From the NCBI RefSeq assembly GCF_009857745.1, contig NZ_WWEN01000002.1:434001-498000 (forward strand): a stretch of 64,000 nt of DNA, written 5' to 3'. The stretch is from Thalassovita mangrovi (GTDB lineage: Bacteria > Pseudomonadota > Alphaproteobacteria > Rhodobacterales > Rhodobacteraceae). Positions 33,646 to 42,566 of the stretch are shown piece after piece; the first letter of the stretch is position 1; each line of letters begins with the position of its first letter. The notes below the pieces were generated by a model. That model saw nothing but the letters and a program-made list of their open reading frames with translations. It ran no database searches and was not told the DNA's origin. The translations under genes and the position numbers were made by a program.

Positions 33646-34158
33646 ATGGCTGAACTCATCGTCATCGAATACAAGGATCATGACAGCGCCGAGACCGCCC
33701 GCAATGAGCTGTTCGACATGGCGCGCGAATACCTGGTGAACGTGGCCGATGCGGTCGTGGCGACCGCCGACCAGAACGACAAGATCAAGCTGAGCCAGAT
33801 GGTGAACGCCTGGTCCGCCGGGGCGGCCGGCGGGGCATTCTGGGGCCTGCTGATCGGCTTTTTGTTCTTCAACCCGCTGCTGGGCATCACCGTCGGGGCC
33901 GGCGCCGGGGCGCTGGCCGGGGCGCTGTCCGATTACGGGATCAACGACCAGTTCATGAAGGACGTGGCCGATATCCTGAAACCCGGCCAGGCAGCCTTGT
34001 TCATCATGATGCGGACCGAAGCTTCGGACCGGGTGATCGAACAGCTGGGCGCCAAGGGCGGCAAGATCCTGCGGACCAACCTGGATCGCGACGCCGAAAA
34101 CCATCTGCGCAAGGCGTTCGATCGGGCGCACGAGGACCTGAACAAGCAGGCCGCCTGA
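33646..34158 (+). CDS. DUF1269 family membrane protein
   Basis: 170 residues. MAELIVIEYKDHDSAETARN then ADAVVATADQNDKIKLSQMV is the conserved N-terminal domain. A glycine-rich membrane hairpin follows (AGGAFWGLLIGFLFFNPLLG, then ITVGAGAGALAGALSD), and a C-terminal domain with IQ-like and basic residues ends it. The family is frequent in alphaproteobacteria and often linked to stress, but its function is not known. AAGGAG precedes the ATG at a normal distance. Confidence 0.85.
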   Translation: MAELIVIEYKDHDSAETARNELFDMAREYLVNVADAVVATADQNDKIKLSQMVNAWSAGAAGGAFWGLLIGFLFFNPLLGITVGAGAGALAGALSDYGINDQFMKDVADILKPGQAALFIMMRTEASDRVIEQLGAKGGKILRTNLDRDAENHLRKAFDRAHEDLNKQAA

Positions 34159-34208
34159 GGCACGGGCGGGCGCATCGCGCCTGCCCCCTTCCCCCCGGGA
34201 CAAAAGAA

Positions 34209-34241
34209 AGCGACCGCGCGATGTTCGCGCGGTCGCTATTT
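34209..34241 (+). terminator. Strong terminator between the DUF1269 and yfdX-like genes
   Basis: A perfect 13-bp stem (AGCGACCGCGCGA / TCGCGCGGTCGCT) with 3-base loop TGT is followed by ATTTTGT. It serves the plus-strand DUF1269 gene. Being symmetrical, it may also end the convergent transcript. Confidence 0.92.
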
Positions 34242-34266
34242 TGTCGGGGAAATTCGTGGCGCTGGA

Positions 34267-34926
34267 TCAGCCCGCGGCGCCCTGCTGCGGAATCGCGTCG
34301 ATTGTGAAACCGCGCACGATCACCGAGTCGTTGATCGCCTTGAGATCCAGGTTGGCGGCGTAATAATTGCCGTCCTCGATATCGCCAAGCGCCCCGTCGA
34401 GCGAGGCGATCGTCGCCTCGTAAGGCAGCATGGCGGTTTCGACCTGGACCTCGATATCGGCCGCGTTCAGCGCGGTGACCGCCGCATCCGGGTTCTCGTC
34501 CGTGAACAGGTCGATGGCCTTTTTCACCACGTCCTTGTTGGCATCGGTATCGGTGAAATCCTCGGTGAGGCTCATCGACATGTCGAACGGCAGGAAATTG
34601 GTATCCGAGTCGACATCGGTGAAATCGCGCATCATCAGGCCCGCGAAATCGGATTCGGCGCTGAGCAGGGATTCCCGCGCCGCTTCGACCGAAGCCTTGG
34701 CGTAGGGGACGTCGCCATCGAACAGGGCGACACGTGCCGCGCGCACCTGGGCGACGGCATTGCCGGCCTCGTCTGCGGTTTTCAGCATCCGGTGCTGGGT
34801 TTGATACGGGGCCTCGGATATGGCTGTCGTGGCCTGGGCGAATGCCCCGCCGGACGTGAGGCCAAGTGCGGAAACGCCCATGCCGACGGCAAGAGTAACG
34901 CTCCGCGACAGTTTCGGGATTGTCAT
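34267..34926 (-). CDS. YfdX family protein
   Basis: 219 residues with a signal peptide (MTIPKLSRSVTLAVGMGVSA then LGLTSGGAFAQA). The mature protein has the YfdX pattern: helical segments TADEAGNAVAQVRAARVALF and YAKASVEAARESLLSAESDF, then a C-terminal stretch with YYAANLDLKAINDSVIVRGF. AGGAG lies 6 bases before the start. In E. coli YfdX is periplasmic and made under EvgA control during acid stress. Here it faces a two-component system and HdeD-like and DUF202 genes, consistent with an acid or envelope stress block. Confidence 0.82.
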   Translation of the reverse strand: MTIPKLSRSVTLAVGMGVSALGLTSGGAFAQATTAISEAPYQTQHRMLKTADEAGNAVAQVRAARVALFDGDVPYAKASVEAARESLLSAESDFAGLMMRDFTDVDSDTNFLPFDMSMSLTEDFTDTDANKDVVKKAIDLFTDENPDAAVTALNAADIEVQVETAMLPYEATIASLDGALGDIEDGNYYAANLDLKAINDSVIVRGFTIDAIPQQGAAG

Positions 34927-35005
34927 GGCTCTTCTCCTTTTGATCGATTGTCGTACGTGACGATGACGATATGGGCCCGGGTTTTGACGGGCCGTTTTCG
35001 GCGTC

Positions 35006-35016
35006 CTTACAAAGAT
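35006..35016. promoter_or_regulatory. Candidate response-regulator site upstream of yfdX-like gene
   Basis: CTTACAAAGAT here closely matches the reverse complement of the dyad at 37189-37204 (CTTACAAAAGAT), one base shorter. It lies about 85 bases upstream of the yfdX-like start. Confidence 0.4.
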
Positions 35017-35034
35017 GACAGGTTTGCCCGGCCC

Positions 35035-36399
35035 TTACTCGGGCGCGGGAAAGCAGGCCGTGACCCTGAGCCCGGGGCCGTTATCGGCCAGGCGCAATTC
35101 GACCCCGTGCCGGTCCGCGATGGTCTTGACCAGCGCCAGGCCCAGCCCGGTTCCGTCCGACGACCGGCTGGCATCGGCGCGGAAGAAATGCAGTAGCGCG
35201 TTTTCCCTCTCTGTGTCGGGAATGCCGGGGCCGTTGTCGGCGACCTCGAGGCAGACGCGGCGGTTCACCCGCCCGACGCCCAGCGTGATCTGCGTGCCCT
35301 TCGGGCAGTGGGACACCGCGTTTTGCAGCAGGTTGACGATCATCTGGCTCAGCATCCCGGCATCGCCGCGCACGCTCAGGTCTTGCCCCCGGTCGATCCA
35401 CAGCGACAGCGACTGGCCGCTTTCCTCGGCCACAACTTCGAAGGTTTCGCCCAGGTCCGCGGCCATCTCGGCCAGATCGACCCTTTGCATCACCCCTTCG
35501 GCCTGTCCGGCCTCGATCCGGGCGATGCGCAGGATGGTTTCGAAGATGTCGGACAGGCGCGACAGTTCATGCCGGGTCTCTTCCAGGTCGTCCAGCGGAT
35601 CGGCCCCCGCCTCGGCCTTGGCGATGGCCCGCTCAAGCTGCAGATAGGACCGCGCCAAAGGGCGCTTGAGATCATGCGCAATCGCCGCGGCGCTGGATTT
35701 CGTCGATACCATCAGGTCGGACAGGCGCGACAGGTGCAGGTTCATCGTCCGCGACACCCGGTCGATCTGATCGTTTTCCGCCGACACCGGCAGCCGTGCA
35801 TCGGTATCGCCCGCGGCGACGGTTTCCAGCGTGTCGGCCATCTTTTCAAGCTTGACCTGCATCGCCCGCCCCATCCGGTAGCCGATGGTGATGAAGACCA
35901 GCGTCATCACCGCGCCCACCGCCAGCAACACCCGCAGCGTCGTCGCCTCCATGCTGTCGATGATGCCGATATTCTGCCCGACGATAAGCTCGAAGTCCCC
36001 GACCGGCACCGAGGTCAGATAGTAAAGCCCGGCAAAGTCGCTTTGCCCCGGCAGCGCCAGCTGGCGCGTGGTCCAGCCCTCGAAGCCCGGGCCTGCATCG
36101 ACCAGGCCGCTGAGCGTGTTTCCTGCCGCATCCCGCAAAGCGACAACAAGATGCGCGCGCGCATAGAGCGGCGAAATATTGGCGACGGCCGCCATCAGCG
36201 CGTCGGGTCCGTCGATGTCGTGGATGCTTTGCAGATCGGCGATCGTCGCCTCCACCTGCATCCGGATTTCCGCGCGCAGCTGGGTTTTGATGTAGTGGTT
36301 GGCCAGCACCCCGACGACGGCCAGCGTCAGGATGAAAACAAGGGTGCCGTACAGCGTCGCCCGGAACGACCCGCCGGAAAAGACGCTACCGCGGTCCAT
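35035..36399 (-). CDS. Sensor histidine kinase
   Basis: 454 residues. TM1 is at about residues 15-33, a periplasmic sensor of about 120 residues follows, TM2 at about 155-175, a HAMP linker, an H-box with phospho-acceptor His242 in AIAHDLKRPLARSYLQ, N-box NLLQNAVSHCPKG, G1 DNGPGIPD and G2 GTGLGLALVK. It is the partner of the OmpR-type regulator whose gene overlaps its start by 14 bases. The stimulus is not readable; the neighbourhood suggests acid or envelope stress. Confidence 0.93.
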   Translation of the reverse strand: MDRGSVFSGGSFRATLYGTLVFILTLAVVGVLANHYIKTQLRAEIRMQVEATIADLQSIHDIDGPDALMAAVANISPLYARAHLVVALRDAAGNTLSGLVDAGPGFEGWTTRQLALPGQSDFAGLYYLTSVPVGDFELIVGQNIGIIDSMEATTLRVLLAVGAVMTLVFITIGYRMGRAMQVKLEKMADTLETVAAGDTDARLPVSAENDQIDRVSRTMNLHLSRLSDLMVSTKSSAAAIAHDLKRPLARSYLQLERAIAKAEAGADPLDDLEETRHELSRLSDIFETILRIARIEAGQAEGVMQRVDLAEMAADLGETFEVVAEESGQSLSLWIDRGQDLSVRGDAGMLSQMIVNLLQNAVSHCPKGTQITLGVGRVNRRVCLEVADNGPGIPDTERENALLHFFRADASRSSDGTGLGLALVKTIADRHGVELRLADNGPGLRVTACFPAPE

Positions 36400-37063
36400 G
36401 CATCGTGTATCCCATGTTCCGGATCGTGTGGATCAGCGGCACCTCGAACGGCTTGTCGATCTTGCTGCGCAACCGGCTGATATGGGTTTCGACCACGGTG
36501 GTGTTCGGTTCGAAATTGAAGTTCCACACCCGCTCCAGCAGCATGGTGCGGGTGACCACCCGCCCGGCATTGCGCATCAGGATTTCGAGCAGGGCGAATT
36601 CCTTCGATTGCAGCTCGATCACCTGCCCCTGTCTCCGCGCGGTGCGGGACAGAAGGTCAAGCGTCAGGTCATGCACCTTGAGTTCGGGCACATCCGCCGT
36701 TTCGGTCTTGCGCCGGGTCAGCGACACGATGCGGGCCAGCAGTTCGGAGAAGTGAAACGGCTTGGTGAGGTAGTCGTCGGCCCCGCCTTCCAGCCCCTCG
36801 ACCCGGCTGTCGACATCGCCAAGCGCGGTCAGCATCAGCACCGGTACCGACTTTCCCGCCGCCCGCAGCGCCTTGACCACCGACAGCCCTTCCATGCCCG
36901 GCATCATCCGGTCCAGCACGGCAACGTCGCAATCGTTGTACATGCAATAGCTCAGCGCGTCGCGGCCATCGCTGACATGATCGACGCTGTGACCGTTTTC
37001 CTCGAGCCCGGAGGTGACGAATTCCGCGACCTTCGGGTCATCTTCGGCAAGCAGGATCTTCAT
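36386..37063 (-). CDS. OmpR-family response regulator
   Basis: 225 residues from ATG 37063. The receiver domain has acidic residues EDD (7-9), phospho-acceptor Asp51 in VAVLDRMMPGMEGL and Lys in DDYLTKPF. The OmpR-type winged helix follows (ALLEILMRNAGRVVTRTMLL then ERVWNFNFEPNTTVVETHIS). It probably binds the repeated CTTACAAA-GAT motif seen upstream of itself and of the yfdX-like gene. A longer frame to 37183 has no supporting evidence. Confidence 0.93.
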   Translation of the reverse strand: MKILLAEDDPKVAEFVTSGLEENGHSVDHVSDGRDALSYCMYNDCDVAVLDRMMPGMEGLSVVKALRAAGKSVPVLMLTALGDVDSRVEGLEGGADDYLTKPFHFSELLARIVSLTRRKTETADVPELKVHDLTLDLLSRTARRQGQVIELQSKEFALLEILMRNAGRVVTRTMLLERVWNFNFEPNTTVVETHISRLRSKIDKPFEVPLIHTIRNMGYTMHGPR

Positions 37064-37188
37064 GGGCAATCTCGATCCAATCTGTTCGGACCATCGCGGC
37101 GTTGCCGGCGATCGCCCAGTCGGAATTTGCTGGCGAACCACCGCACATCCTTGAAGGCGGCGATTGTCGCGGAGCCGTCTCAAAACTT

Positions 37189-37204
37189 AATCTTTTGTAA
37201 GATT
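37189..37204. promoter_or_regulatory. Inverted repeat between regulator and HdeD-like genes
   Basis: A perfect 6-4-6 dyad, AATCTT-TTGT-AAGATT, sits in the divergent intergenic region. The shared sequence with 35006-35016 makes it a candidate operator for the local response regulator. Confidence 0.5.
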
Positions 37205-37291
37205 CAAACAAGACTGGCGTAGAGATCGGCGGGTCAAACAGGGATGCAACACGCTCAATCCCCGTTGAAACTGGTCAGGAGCCAAGATCCT

Positions 37292-37837
37292 ATGACATGC
37301 CGAGACCAGTACCATCCACACGCAGCCGCACACAGCGCGGAGTATCGCAACACGGGTCTCGTGTTCATCCTGTTCGGGGTGATGGCGATCCTCGCGCCCG
37401 GCGTTGCGACTATCGTGATCGAACAATTCATCGCCTGGATCCTGATCCTCTGGGGCATCGGCGGGCTTTTCTTTGCGCGCGGCTTTCGCGTCATGGCGGA
37501 ATGGCGCGTCCTTGCCGCCAGCTACGCGGTGGTTCTGCTCGCTGGCACGGGCTTCCTGATCTTTCCCGGCGCGGGGATCACCGTGCTGACCGTCATCATG
37601 CTGCTGGCGTTCTTTGTCGAGGGCGCGCTGTCGATCCTGTTCGGCCTCAGGCTGAGCGGCCAGCTGCCGCATTGGCGCTGGATCGTGCTGAGCGGGATCA
37701 GTTCCTCCGCCCTGGGGCTGATCGTGCTGGTGGCATGGACCGACATGTCACGCTGGTTCCTGGCGCTGATCGTCGGGGTGAACTTCCTGTCGACGGGCCT
37801 ATCTCTGCTGGTGCTGTCGCGGCCTCGCAAGGCGTAG
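37292..37837 (+). CDS. HdeD/DUF308 family membrane protein
   Basis: 181 residues from ATG 37292, with AGGAG 10 bases upstream; an ATG at 37244 is the alternative. Six hydrophobic segments occur in three pairs (for example LVFILFGVMAILAPGVATIV, ILILWGIGGLFFARGF, IVLSGISSSALGLIVLVA), as in the HdeD family. In E. coli HdeD is an inner-membrane protein of the acid-fitness region. Its place beside yfdX-like and regulator genes supports a stress role, but this is an inference. Confidence 0.85.
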   Translation: MTCRDQYHPHAAAHSAEYRNTGLVFILFGVMAILAPGVATIVIEQFIAWILILWGIGGLFFARGFRVMAEWRVLAASYAVVLLAGTGFLIFPGAGITVLTVIMLLAFFVEGALSILFGLRLSGQLPHWRWIVLSGISSSALGLIVLVAWTDMSRWFLALIVGVNFLSTGLSLLVLSRPRKA

Positions 37838-37928
37838 CGGTCGGTGCAGGACCGACGGCTTCCTCCAAACCACGGCAAACATCTTGATTTCCGGCGGGAA
37901 CGCTGGATTGATGGATGAGGAGGTCGCC

Positions 37929-38249
37929 ATGATCCGAAACTACACGGAACACGCATCCAACGAACGCACCTTCCTGGCCTGGGTCAGGACGGCGATCGCC
38001 ATCGTCGCCTTTGGCCTGGCGATTTCCCGCTTCGGCAACCCGCAGGGCGAGATATGGTCGGAAATCGGCATGCTTGGCTCGGGTGCGGCGGTCATCGTGC
38101 TGGCCTTCATTCGCATGCGCCACGTGCGCAAGCGCATCGACGCCCCTGAAACCCTGGATGACGACAGCGAACCGTCCGACGCCCTGCTGGTGCTGATGAT
38201 CATCGCGCTTTTCGTGCTGATCGGGGCCTTCCTGATTCACGTTCGATAA
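37929..38249 (+). CDS. DUF202/YidH family membrane protein
   Basis: 106 residues from ATG 37929, with GAGGAGG 5 bases upstream. The DUF202 core NERTFLAWVRTAIAIVAFGL lies at residues about 10-30 and is followed by two more membrane helices (IGMLGSGAAVIVLAFIRM and ALLVLMIIALFVLIGAFLIH). The family is of unknown biochemical role. It lies 91 bases after the HdeD-like gene and is probably co-expressed. Confidence 0.88.
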   Translation: MIRNYTEHASNERTFLAWVRTAIAIVAFGLAISRFGNPQGEIWSEIGMLGSGAAVIVLAFIRMRHVRKRIDAPETLDDDSEPSDALLVLMIIALFVLIGAFLIHVR

Positions 38250-38274
38250 GAGGCGCAGCGGCAAGGCCGCGCTG

Positions 38275-38994
38275 TTACAGGCTGGCCCTGCGGTCCTCGA
38301 CATGGCTACGCTTGGCGACATCCGCGAAGCTGCTGCGCATAAGCCACTTGGTCAAAGTCCGTTCCATCAGGTCATGCCCGGTGAGCGAAATGTGCCCGCC
38401 CTGCATTTCCTCTTCGAATGTCGAATGCCCCATCCAGGCCGATGTCAGCGCGCGCAGCTCGCAAACGACGAACAGATCGACGTCGAATTTGGGGTCGGTA
38501 TAGCAAAGGTCGGTTTCTTCGCCCGGCTTCGCCACCAGCCAGTAATTTGCCGTCGCGTTCGGCGGGTCGTTGAGGATGAACTGGATGACGCTCTTGCGCT
38601 TGGGCAGCTGCAGAAGGTCGATTTTCCGGCGGATATTCCACATCAGCATGCGGGCATCGAGCGCCTGAAGCGACGTTTCGCAGTCGATGTTGCGATGCGC
38701 CCATTCGCCCAAGCCCCGGATCAGCGGCTCAAGCTCGTCGGCAAGCGGGGTCGTGAGATACTCGGTATGCGACCCCGGACCGGCATCGCGGCGGGTGACA
38801 AGGCCATTCGCCTCCATCTCTTTCAGGCGCTTGGACAGCAGCCCGGGCGACATGCCCGGCACCCCCCGCTGGATTTCATTGAAGCGGGTCGAACCGGACC
38901 ACATTTCGCACAGCAACAGCATGGTCCAGCGGGGTTCCAACAGGCTGGCAGCCATCGCGACGGGGCAGAATTTGGGGTAATTCGAATCTGGCAT
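38275..38994 (-). CDS. HxlR-family transcriptional regulator
   Basis: 239 residues. The N-terminal winged helix of HxlR type has CPVAMAASLLEPRWTMLLLC, EMWSGSTRFNEIQRGVPGMS and LLSKRLKEMEANGLVTRRDA. A C-terminal SCP2-like lipid-binding domain follows (NPDPPNATANYWLVAKPGEET region). It is divergent from a small tautomerase gene (39146-39361) and probably controls it. The ligand is unknown. Confidence 0.87.
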   Translation of the reverse strand: MPDSNYPKFCPVAMAASLLEPRWTMLLLCEMWSGSTRFNEIQRGVPGMSPGLLSKRLKEMEANGLVTRRDAGPGSHTEYLTTPLADELEPLIRGLGEWAHRNIDCETSLQALDARMLMWNIRRKIDLLQLPKRKSVIQFILNDPPNATANYWLVAKPGEETDLCYTDPKFDVDLFVVCELRALTSAWMGHSTFEEEMQGGHISLTGHDLMERTLTKWLMRSSFADVAKRSHVEDRRASL

Positions 38995-39145
38995 TGCGAC
39001 ACCTCCACCTCAAGGAAAGCATGTCCCGCCCGCAACCGTCCACTTCAGAAACTGTAGCGGGTTTGCTGCAGTTTCAGAACTGGTTTGCAGCAGGCGACCG
39101 ATGCGACCCTCGTTCCACCACATTTGCAAGCAAAGGAGGCCAACC

Positions 39146-39361
39146 ATGCCGCTGGTGGATATCGAAGTGATCGAAGGCGTCTTCGACGACGCCCAGAAGG
39201 CGAAAATGATCGAAAAAGTGACCGACGCGATGGTCGAGGTCGAAGGCGAAAACATGCGCCCGGTGACTTGGGTGCGGGTCAAGGAAGTCCGCAGCGGCCA
39301 GTGGGGCATTGGCGGCAACACGCCAAGCGCCGCCGACATCAAGGCGATGGCCGCGGAATAA
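39146..39361 (+). CDS. 4-oxalocrotonate tautomerase family protein
   Basis: 71 residues from ATG 39146, with AAAGGAGG 6 bases upstream; the longer frame starting at 39101 is not used. Proline directly follows methionine (MPLVDIEVIEGVFDDAQKAK), the catalytic Pro of the tautomerase fold, and MRPVTWVRVKEVRSGQWGIG lies in the second half. The family isomerises enol/keto compounds in aromatic breakdown or related reactions; the substrate here is unknown. It faces the HxlR gene. Confidence 0.85.
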   Translation: MPLVDIEVIEGVFDDAQKAKMIEKVTDAMVEVEGENMRPVTWVRVKEVRSGQWGIGGNTPSAADIKAMAAE

Positions 39362-39492
39362 GCGCCGGATTTGGCCGGATCGTCCATATGTGGCGATCCG
39401 GCAGACGTTCGGAACGGCCCGGCGGCAGCGATGCGAAGGACGGGCACCGTCCCGAAGGTCAGCGGGCCGACCTGGCCCCCTGCCCCCATCTC

Positions 39493-40506
39493 TCACATGT
39501 CTTCATTCCCGGCGATCATGCCGCTGATCAGCTGGTAGGACAGCAGGTCGGGAATGTCGCGCGGATCGCGGATCAGAGGCTTCACCTGCTTTCGCAGCGC
39601 CGCCTCCTCCGCCCGGGCGCGGGTTTCCACGCGCATCGCTTCTTCCAGGGTGATGAAACGGAACCGCAGCACCGCGCCGGGAAGCGCCTGAGCCACCCGC
39701 GGCAGGTCGCAGGGCAGGACAGTGCCGATGCGGGGATAACCGCCCGTCGTCTGGCATTCCGCCATCAGAACGAAGGGCACCCCGTCGCCGGTGATCTGGA
39801 TATCGCCGGGCACGATCACTTCCGACAAAACGCTCAAGGCCCCTTCGACCAGGAACCCCGGCCCGTCGGAATTCATCCGCATCCCCATCCGGTTGCCCCG
39901 GTGGTCGCGGTGGAAATCCGTCTGCTGGAACCGCTCCAGCACCTCTTGCGGGAACAGATCGGTCTGCAGGCTGGGCAAGACACGCACCTGGCCGCCGCCA
40001 AAGCGCGGCAAGGGCGTCAGGCCGCGCCCCACCTCCGCCGCCGGATCGTTCCCTGCGCGGATGCGATCCCCCGCTGCCAGGGGCGCGCCCAGCCCCGCCG
40101 ACAGATGCGCCGCGCGCGATCCCATCCGTTTCGGCGTAGCCACGCCGCCGCCGATATGCAGATAGCCGTAAGTGCCCGACCGCGCCGCCCCGATCGACAG
40201 GACTGACCCTGCCGCGACCAGATGCGAGGCGTTCCAGACCAGCGTCGCGCCGTCCAGCGTCGCACGCATCTCGGCCCCGGTCAGGGCGATCCGGATGTCT
40301 TCCTCGGCCAGGAAATCGCCCCCTGCCCCGGCCATTTCGATGGCCGCCAAATCCGGCGACTGACGCAGCAGCGCCGCGCCTTCGGACAGGGCCAGTGGAT
40401 CGGCGGCCCCGCCCCGCGACAGCCCTTCGACCAGGTAACCGGGACGGCCGCGATCCTGCACCGTCATCCCCGGGCCCGCCCTGCGAATGAGCAACGCGCG
40501 CCTCAT
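39493..40506 (-). CDS. pxpC: 5-oxoprolinase subunit PxpC / KipA family
   Basis: 337 residues from ATG 40506, which overlaps the pxpB stop by 4 bases. The biotin-dependent carboxyltransferase-like domain opens with RRAGPGMTVQDRGRPGYLVE and GLSRGGAADPLALSEGAALL and contains GGYPRIGTVLPCDLPRVAQA near its end, both hallmarks of PxpC/KipA. Together with PxpB and PxpA it forms an ATP-dependent 5-oxoprolinase. No pxpA gene is visible in this cluster, and the TRAP genes lie directly upstream. Confidence 0.92.
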   Translation of the reverse strand: MRRALLIRRAGPGMTVQDRGRPGYLVEGLSRGGAADPLALSEGAALLRQSPDLAAIEMAGAGGDFLAEEDIRIALTGAEMRATLDGATLVWNASHLVAAGSVLSIGAARSGTYGYLHIGGGVATPKRMGSRAAHLSAGLGAPLAAGDRIRAGNDPAAEVGRGLTPLPRFGGGQVRVLPSLQTDLFPQEVLERFQQTDFHRDHRGNRMGMRMNSDGPGFLVEGALSVLSEVIVPGDIQITGDGVPFVLMAECQTTGGYPRIGTVLPCDLPRVAQALPGAVLRFRFITLEEAMRVETRARAEEAALRKQVKPLIRDPRDIPDLLSYQLISGMIAGNEDM

Positions 40507-41261
40507 CGGATCGCCTCGCATGTGGCGCCGCCATCGGGGCCCGAGGCGGCAAGGTTTTCGTATGCGTCGCGGCCCACCACCGGGAACAGCACCTCGTCAC
40601 CCGGGCGCAACACGAAGGGCGCGTCGCTTTCGGGGCGGAACAGCCGGATCGCCGTCTGCCCGACATGGCGCCATCCGGTCGGGGTCGACACCGAAAACAG
40701 CACCATCTGCCGGATCGCCACGGTCAGCGCGCCTTCGGGGATGCGCGCGGTCAGCGCCTGTTGCCGTGGGATATCCCAGCAGTCGGGCAATTCGCCCAGA
40801 TAGGGCTGACCGGGGGCGAACCCGATGGTCTGCACCCGCACCTTGGTGGTGGACAGCGATCGGACCGCGTCTGCCTCGCTCAGCCCCGCCGCCTGCGCCG
40901 CCTCGCCCAGTTGCGGAGCAAGGTCGCTGCCGTAGACCGTCGGGATGCGCCACAGCCGCCGCCCTTCGGGCATGTCGGCGCCGTACCAGTCGCGCGCGGA
41001 CAGCAGGGTGGCGAGTTTCGATTGCATCTCGGCATGGGGCAGCCCCAGCGGATCGAAGCGGACGAAGCAGGACACCAGTGAGGTCGAACTTTCCGCCACC
41101 CCGCTCCAACTCTCACGCTCGACCGCCGCGCGAAAGGCCAGCGCCGCACGGTTGGCCGGTTCGCTCAGCCTGTCGGCGAAGCTGATCAGGATGCCATCGA
41201 AACCGACGGTGCGGATACAGGGCCAGTCCCCGCCCTGCGCTGTCGCGGTGGTAAGGGTCAT
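40503..41261 (-). CDS. pxpB: 5-oxoprolinase subunit PxpB / KipI family
   Basis: 252 residues. The allophanate-hydrolase subunit 1 domain has GDWPCIRTVGFDGILISFAD at the start, the IGFAPGQPYLGELPDCWDIP motif in the middle and GWRHVGQTAIRLFRPESDAP near the end. It starts 3 bases after the dctM stop and overlaps pxpC, so TRAP transporter and enzyme form one operon. KipI homologues in Bacillus instead inhibit the KinA kinase, but this context favours an enzyme role. Confidence 0.92.
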   Translation of the reverse strand: MTLTTATAQGGDWPCIRTVGFDGILISFADRLSEPANRAALAFRAAVERESWSGVAESSTSLVSCFVRFDPLGLPHAEMQSKLATLLSARDWYGADMPEGRRLWRIPTVYGSDLAPQLGEAAQAAGLSEADAVRSLSTTKVRVQTIGFAPGQPYLGELPDCWDIPRQQALTARIPEGALTVAIRQMVLFSVSTPTGWRHVGQTAIRLFRPESDAPFVLRPGDEVLFPVVGRDAYENLAASGPDGGATCEAIR

Positions 41262-41264
41262 GCG

Positions 41265-42560
41265 TCAGCCCGCCCCGGGCAGGAAGGTCACGATCCCGGG
41301 CACCGCCACGATGATCGCCAGCGCCAGCACCATGAGAAGGAAGAACGGCAAGGCCGCGCGCGCCACGGTCAGGATGTTGCGCCCGGTCAGCGATTGCAGC
41401 ACGAACAGGTTGAACCCGACCGGCGGTGTGATCTGCGACATCTCGACCACGATCACCACGAAGATGCCGAACCACAGCGGGTCGATCCCCATCTTCTGCA
41501 CCATCGGCATGATCACCGAGGTGGTCAGCACGACGACGGAAATCCCGTCGAGGAAACAGCCCATGACGACGAAGAACACGGTCAGCGCCGCCAGGAAGGT
41601 GTAGGTCGACAGCTCAAGCGACCCGATCCATTCGGCCAGCAGCCGCGGAATGCCGGTGAAGCCCATCGCCACGGTCAGGAAGGACGCCCCGGCGAGGATG
41701 AAGGCGATCATGCACGACGTCACCATCGCGCCCATCAGCCCCTCGACAAAGGTCTGCCGGGTCAGCGAGCCGGAAAACCACGCCAGCACCAGCGCCAGCA
41801 CCACACCGACGGCAGCGGCATCGGTGGGCGAGGCGATACCGGCATAGATCGACCCGATCACCCCCGCGATCAGCCCCATCACCGGCAGCAGCCGGCGCAG
41901 GCGGCTGATCTTTTCGCGCAAGGGAACGCTTTCGCCCTCGTCGGGCAGCTTGTCGCGGTTCATCAGCCCCCAGATCGCGACATAGCCCACGAACAGCGAC
42001 ACCAGCAGGATACCCGGCAGGATGCCCGCGACGAACAGCCGGGCGATGGATTGTTCGGTCGCCACGCCGTACACGATCAGGATGATCGAGGGCGGGATCA
42101 ACAGCCCCAGCGTCGCCGATCCGGCCAGGGTGCCGATCACCATCTTTTCGGGATAGCCGCGCTTGGCCAGTTCGGGGATCGACAATTTGCCGATCGTCGC
42201 GGCCGTCGCCGCCGACGATCCCGATACGGCGGCGAAGATCCCGCAGCCGAAGATATTGACGTGCAGCAGACGCCCCGGCAGCCGGTTCATCCAGGGCGAC
42301 AGGCCGGTGAACATGTCCTCGGACAGTTTCGAGCGGAACAGGATTTCCCCCATCCACACGAACAGCGGCAGCGCCGCCAGCGCCCAGGAATTGCTGTGAC
42401 CCCACATCGTGGTTGCCATCACCAGCCCCAAGGGCGCATCGGAAAACAGCGCCATCGCCGCCATACCGATCCCCAGCAGCGACAAGGCCACCCACAGCCC
42501 CGAGCCGAGGAACAGGAACAACAGCACGAACAGGATGACGGAAAGGGTAAGGATGCTCAT
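41265..42560 (-). CDS. dctM: TRAP transporter large permease (DctM)
   Basis: 431 residues with about 12 hydrophobic segments. The DctM pattern is visible: LPLFVWMGEILFRSKLSEDM, SGSSAATAATIGKLSIPELA and GLLIPPSIILIVYGVATEQS; the C terminus has ITPPVGFNLFVLQSLTG. It is the secondary-transport subunit that couples solute uptake to the sodium gradient. It lies between pxpB (3-base gap) and dctQ (6-base gap). Confidence 0.95.
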   Translation of the reverse strand: MSILTLSVILFVLLFLFLGSGLWVALSLLGIGMAAMALFSDAPLGLVMATTMWGHSNSWALAALPLFVWMGEILFRSKLSEDMFTGLSPWMNRLPGRLLHVNIFGCGIFAAVSGSSAATAATIGKLSIPELAKRGYPEKMVIGTLAGSATLGLLIPPSIILIVYGVATEQSIARLFVAGILPGILLVSLFVGYVAIWGLMNRDKLPDEGESVPLREKISRLRRLLPVMGLIAGVIGSIYAGIASPTDAAAVGVVLALVLAWFSGSLTRQTFVEGLMGAMVTSCMIAFILAGASFLTVAMGFTGIPRLLAEWIGSLELSTYTFLAALTVFFVVMGCFLDGISVVVLTTSVIMPMVQKMGIDPLWFGIFVVIVVEMSQITPPVGFNLFVLQSLTGRNILTVARAALPFFLLMVLALAIIVAVPGIVTFLPGAG

Positions 42561-42566
42561 CGCCGG

